Assembly (NCBI GenBank): GCA_963807925.1
Contig: CAWEDP010000002.1
Span: 2,604,001-2,668,000 of the forward strand
Reading direction: 5' to 3'
Source: CAWEDP01 sp963807925
GTDB taxonomy: Bacteria > Acidobacteriota > Vicinamibacteria > Vicinamibacterales > CAVVIG01
DNA length: 64,000 nt
A program made the translations under genes and the position numbers. This document shows, one piece after another, positions 63,801-64,000 of this stretch. Below the pieces are notes generated by a model that worked only from the letters and a program-made list of their open reading frames with translations, was not told the DNA's origin and did not search any database. Every line of letters begins with the position of its first letter. Position 1 is the stretch's first letter.

Positions 63801-64000
63801 TCTCCTCGATGGCGTCGCGGTGGGTCTGGAAGACGGCCGCCAGGTTGGATTTGACGGTCTTGCCGTGGTCGCGCGCCTCCTCGCGCCTGATCCGCTTCTG
63901 CACATCGATGTTCGCGTCGGTGATCGAGAGCGTCCGATCGAGCTCGCCCCGGCGTTTGGCGATGATCTGTCCGACCATCGCATCGGCGCGCGTCACTTCC
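60856..64000 (-). CDS. Large multidomain protein with GIY-YIG-like C-terminus, candidate CIS effector (more than 1046 aa, start outside window)
   Basis: The frame is open to the window edge; GTG at 63996 is probably internal. Order of parts: helical, coiled-coil-rich region (residues 1 to about 420; KRRGELDRTLSITDANIDVQ, HTHIDENAQQAFMTGFNFYK), a hydrophobic block of two or three TM helices (about 435-495; VLGFVLGLIVAIVAIVFGFE, VATVVTAVAGIALLVYSAYS), a long Ala/Pro/Arg/Glu-rich linker (about 560-925), then a compact C-terminal domain. That domain has GYVYRIVDQFRNILKWGTAV, FSRISGY, LAAESFEAG and LNIRMN, matching the Tyr, Tyr/Trp-x-Gly, Arg, Glu and Asn landmarks of GIY-YIG nucleases. Similar eCIS-linked proteins often begin with a DUF4157 domain, which would lie upstream. 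Confidence 0.75.
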   Translation of the reverse strand, partial: EVTRADAMVGQIIAKRRGELDRTLSITDANIDVQKRIRREEARDHGKTVKSNLAAVFQTHRDAIEEKHRAALDQVDHARNAETNFLHTHIDENAQQAFMTGFNFYKRQPNTERGFAVGNAVYAIGSEASRQFKESEQDSIQGVNEVTGQMADEVNKTAGQALEEFDKAPPLALVSVDLQVVPAALGDIEAKAQQAHRVLAKPTEAMRGRLDALDTEARARNAAGGAEIEAELERGRAQAVRQLLDVVPAVVEPVRQLNVEAATILTSADSLDPTRSRQFVDEMLTFTRGATEESAAVFDEACTSASTALEPVRLVARRGFRRVQRQLSATIKAEGGAIDGALLAFELALDEQYGRAVTDIDDAGLDACLELPLRLEPVVRRFGTGLIKSVNRAWWDLRQRILEGLREQVEAKRALPGKMREAAIQAAWEYDHPILSRVVTVLGFVLGLIVAIVAIVFGFEIIVGLLMLAGLSEAVATVVTAVAGIALLVYSAYSSYTARREAGQGVGAALLGTLADLTGITQLRHSLTDSNMSPFERGLEFGFGLGTLLSPLLSRARIVRRISGRLKPRIIDPRGGAPAVEAQALAAEAVAVRPAGGGEQPVRIETPAAVEPSAPSALPRIETTPTAEIGEPLLPAAEQPAPVTSAERAQTLRDADAAGELARSARHDLESRPAPQPEADVPERAPRTEDGPANVEQQTTAKVEGSKEPGTEEAPVIPIERARARRQALAVAEPPAIESPRAGEPAAEGRPAEEAQSRAEEPLNDIQRARAKAEQRAADIARRAAEAQKARMERPAQVRQVGNGPAIVESGPPGEASADPISGQSQGPATVASRSGPRGSTPGAPGSGRVQPAGGGAAGSGGQRTPAAAPRTNVPAQRPAPSGVGPQRIRRPLNVRGQRRGRPRGGRPRRPPPRPRLVMPGRLTNAEFRANMRVNPHGYVYRIVDQFRNILKWGTAVNPFSRISGYEREGVQFFAMEVMEEAPRAQQLAAESFEAGEVELSGAEGLNIRMNTLTEMKGGGEWSDEVFIPDDLLYAKPLITIRSRASE

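Noticed and set aside
47455..64000. A prophage or a type VI secretion system
   Set aside because: No head, portal, terminase, integrase or lysis genes, and no TssJ/L/M membrane complex in view; separate hub and spike genes plus DUF6519 and paired J proteins fit an extracellular injection system better. Genes beyond 64 kb could change this.

Overview
The window is about 64 kb of high-GC DNA from a diderm bacterium. It has lpxC for lipid A, several lipoprotein signal peptides, housekeeping genes in ordinary bacterial clusters, and an interspersed palindromic repeat. The gene content and style suggest an Acidobacteriota-like organism, possibly of the Vicinamibacteria type. That is an inference from style, not a phylogenetic result.

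Region 1 (1-18.4 kb) is orderly core genome: topA(partial)-dprA, a TPR protein with an overlapping lipoprotein, rplU-rpmA-obgE-nadD-rsfS-comF, tmk-lysA on the opposite strand, an ECF sigma factor-STAS-small protein-radical SAM operon, lpxC, uvrA, an NHL-repeat protein and a metallo-beta-lactamase-fold hydrolase. A 13-bp tandem repeat sits just upstream of the rplU promoter.

Region 2 (18.4-30.2 kb) holds an amino acid permease, an IPT/NHL protein, an HNH nuclease, an NlpC/P60 lipoprotein, a putative HExxH metalloprotein, mtgA, and a catabolic operon (peptide-type ABC transporter, DapA-like aldolase, aminotransferase). Between about 18.8 and 26.4 kb nearly every gene carries single-base indels, mostly +1 insertions. 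The reading frames are otherwise intact, which points to consensus errors rather than decay.

Region 3 (30.5-38.3 kb) is an island of nested transposons whose history can be read from the junctions. Two different IS1595-family transposons with cargo genes lie about 65 bp apart. One (30686-33962, target duplication GATCCTTC) splits a small HTH gene and was itself hit by an ISL3 element. The other (34027-38260, target duplication GCTTCAGC) sits inside a copy of the genomic palindrome GTCCGGCTTCAGCCGGAC and was hit by an IS5 element. Cargo includes a two-TM membrane protein and a HEPN-like protein with an RX4H motif. Removing the insertions restores the HTH frame, the cargo-gene frame and the palindrome exactly.

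Region 4 (38.3-47.4 kb) has gene-poor DNA, an IS1-like transposase relic, a DNA methyltransferase coupled to a zinc-ribbon protein with an operator-like palindrome upstream, katG with a Fur-family regulator, and a pair of related multi-TM proteins.

Region 5 (47.4 kb to the end) is one long, tightly overlapping minus-strand operon for the baseplate and spike end of a contractile injection system (phage-tail-like, extracellular CIS type): tube/LysM proteins, hub, spike, PAAR tip, gp25, two baseplate-J paralogues and two beta-helix proteins that are candidate fibres. It is led by a large multidomain protein with TM helices, a proline/arginine-rich linker and a GIY-YIG-like C-terminus, which I read as a candidate effector. 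Sheath, inner tube and ATPase genes are not in the window and would be expected upstream, beyond 64 kb.
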